A stretch of DNA of 33,599 nucleotides from an uncultured Ectothiorhodospiraceae bacterium (lineage in GTDB: Bacteria > Pseudomonadota > Gammaproteobacteria > XJ16 > Halofilaceae). Location of the stretch: contig CAJXKK010000029.1 of assembly GCA_913055615.1 (NCBI GenBank), forward strand, positions 1 through 33,599, read 5' to 3'. Below, in pieces: positions 32,914-33,599 of the stretch (positions are counted from its first letter, which is position 1; each line of letters opens with the position of its first letter). The translations under genes were made by a program, and so were the position numbers. The notes beneath the pieces are model-generated. The model ran no database searches. It saw only the letters and a list, made by a program, of their open reading frames with translations, and was not told the DNA's origin.

Positions 32914-33599
32914 CTAACCGCCGGCGCGCGAAATCGGCAGACGGGACCGCTGCTCCAGCAGCCAGCGGAAATCCTCGGACTCCAGCGGCATGCTGTAGTA
33001 ATAGCCCTGGCCGATGCGGCAGCCCATTTCCAGCAGGCAGTCGCGCTCGGCCGGGCTCTCCACGCCCTCGGCGATGACCTCGGCGTTCAGGGCGCCGGCC
33101 ACACCGAGGACCATGCTCACGATCTGACGGCTGTACGTGTCCTCCAGCATGCGCCGTACGAAACCCTGATCGATCTTGATCTCATCGAACGGGTAGCGCT
33201 GGAGGTACAGCAGCGACGAATAACCGGTCCCGAAGTCGTCGAGCGACAGCCGTACGCCCATGTCGTGCAGCCGTCTCAGCTGCTGGTTCAGGCTCTGCGA
33301 TTCGCGCTCGAATACGCTCTCCGTGATCTCCAGCGTCAGCGCATTGGGGGGGACGTCATGGCGCTGCAGCGCCGAGCGGACCGTCTCGGGGAAATCCCCC
33401 ACCATGAACTGCACCAGCGAGACGTTGACCGCCACGCGCACGATGTGCAGACGGGCATCCTGCCATTCGCGCAGGTACCGGCAGGCCTCGTTGAGCGCCC
33501 AGTCGCCGATCGGCCCGATCAACTGGCTCTGCTCCGCGATCGAGATGAACTTCGCCGGCGGGCGCAGGCCATGCTCGGGATGGTACCAGCGCAGCAGCG
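32914..33599 (-). CDS. EAL-domain c-di-GMP phosphodiesterase (5' end outside window)
   Basis: The visible 228 residues are the C-terminal part of an EAL domain that hydrolyses c-di-GMP to pGpG. The window edge cuts just after the EAL/ExL motif position: the first residues read LLRWYHPEHGLRPP. Catalytic and metal-site motifs follow: AVNVS, LEITES (metal-ligand Glu), LDDFGTGYSSL (loop 6 and the metal-binding Asp pair), IKIDQGFV (catalytic Lys), AEGVES and QGYYYSMPL. All expected active-site residues within view are present. N-terminal sensory or GGDEF domains are likely but off the window. It lies 46 bases upstream of kaiC on the same strand, so EAL-kaiC-kaiB form an operon-like set. Confidence 0.9.
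   Translation of the reverse strand, partial: LLRWYHPEHGLRPPAKFISIAEQSQLIGPIGDWALNEACRYLREWQDARLHIVRVAVNVSLVQFMVGDFPETVRSALQRHDVPPNALTLEITESVFERESQSLNQQLRRLHDMGVRLSLDDFGTGYSSLLYLQRYPFDEIKIDQGFVRRMLEDTYSRQIVSMVLGVAGALNAEVIAEGVESPAERDCLLEMGCRIGQGYYYSMPLESEDFRWLLEQRSRLPISRAGG

Noticed and set aside
32901-32915. AGTGCG-TGG-CGCACT hairpin overlapping the EAL gene stop
   Set aside because: It is only six base pairs and lacks a T-run, and kaiC follows on the same strand, so a terminator is unlikely.
1-33599. CRISPR arrays, tRNA or rRNA genes
   Set aside because: No regularly spaced repeats, cloverleaf-like sequences or rRNA segments were recognised on either strand.

Overview
This is a GC-rich (about 65%) bacterial chromosome segment. 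Gene content and protein style point to a gammaproteobacterium, probably a halophilic or alkaliphilic member of the Ectothiorhodospiraceae/Chromatiales. Supporting signs are the sodium/proline symporter, a MetX-type acyltransferase, PbpG, DUF411, a non-cyanobacterial Kai locus and REP-like palindromes. The family assignment is inference; no rRNA or tRNA gene is present to test it. Most of the window is ordinary accessory and housekeeping DNA with short operons and many strand switches.

Layout. 1-5.1 kb: the last codons of a transposase, a glutamine-synthetase-family ligase divergent from a class I glutamine amidotransferase, a nested inverted-repeat (MITE-like) element, then PutP preceded by an overlapping 39-codon membrane peptide and followed by a clear terminator. 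5.1-12.1 kb: a YdjM-type membrane protein, a PbpG-type DD-endopeptidase, a YugP-type zinc peptidase, a CDF metal transporter, a cluster of GTCGGGCT/AGCCCGAC palindromes, a four-helix membrane protein, a DUF411 protein, a SpmA-SpmB fusion and a truncated PilZ gene next to a GGDEF-tail remnant. 12.2-16.9 kb: oligopeptidase B divergent from a MetX-family acyltransferase, then a YcaD-like MFS transporter. 17.4-19.4 kb: an overlapping egtC-egtB pair for ergothioneine synthesis.

19.4-26.6 kb: a phosphate/polyphosphate block. It holds a cation/proton antiporter, PPK2, a Na/Pi cotransporter, a small charged helical protein and a PiT transporter, with a Pho-box-like site between ppk2 and the Na/Pi gene. 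Diverged direct repeats that duplicate the egtB/gene-X junction flank the block. The left side has complete egtB plus a truncated, internally deleted gene X. The right side has the last codons of egtB plus complete gene X. This looks like an insertion or duplication event.

27.4-33.6 kb: a photolyase/cryptochrome, a HlyU-family protein, a decayed PAS-GAF-PAS-GGDEF gene, kaiB, a kaiC carrying an amber codon and a frameshift, and an EAL phosphodiesterase running off the window. The EAL, kaiC and kaiB genes lie in one operon-like run. Several c-di-GMP or Kai genes (two GGDEF relics, PilZ, kaiC) are damaged, so this signalling network appears to be eroding, unless some of the lesions are sequencing errors.
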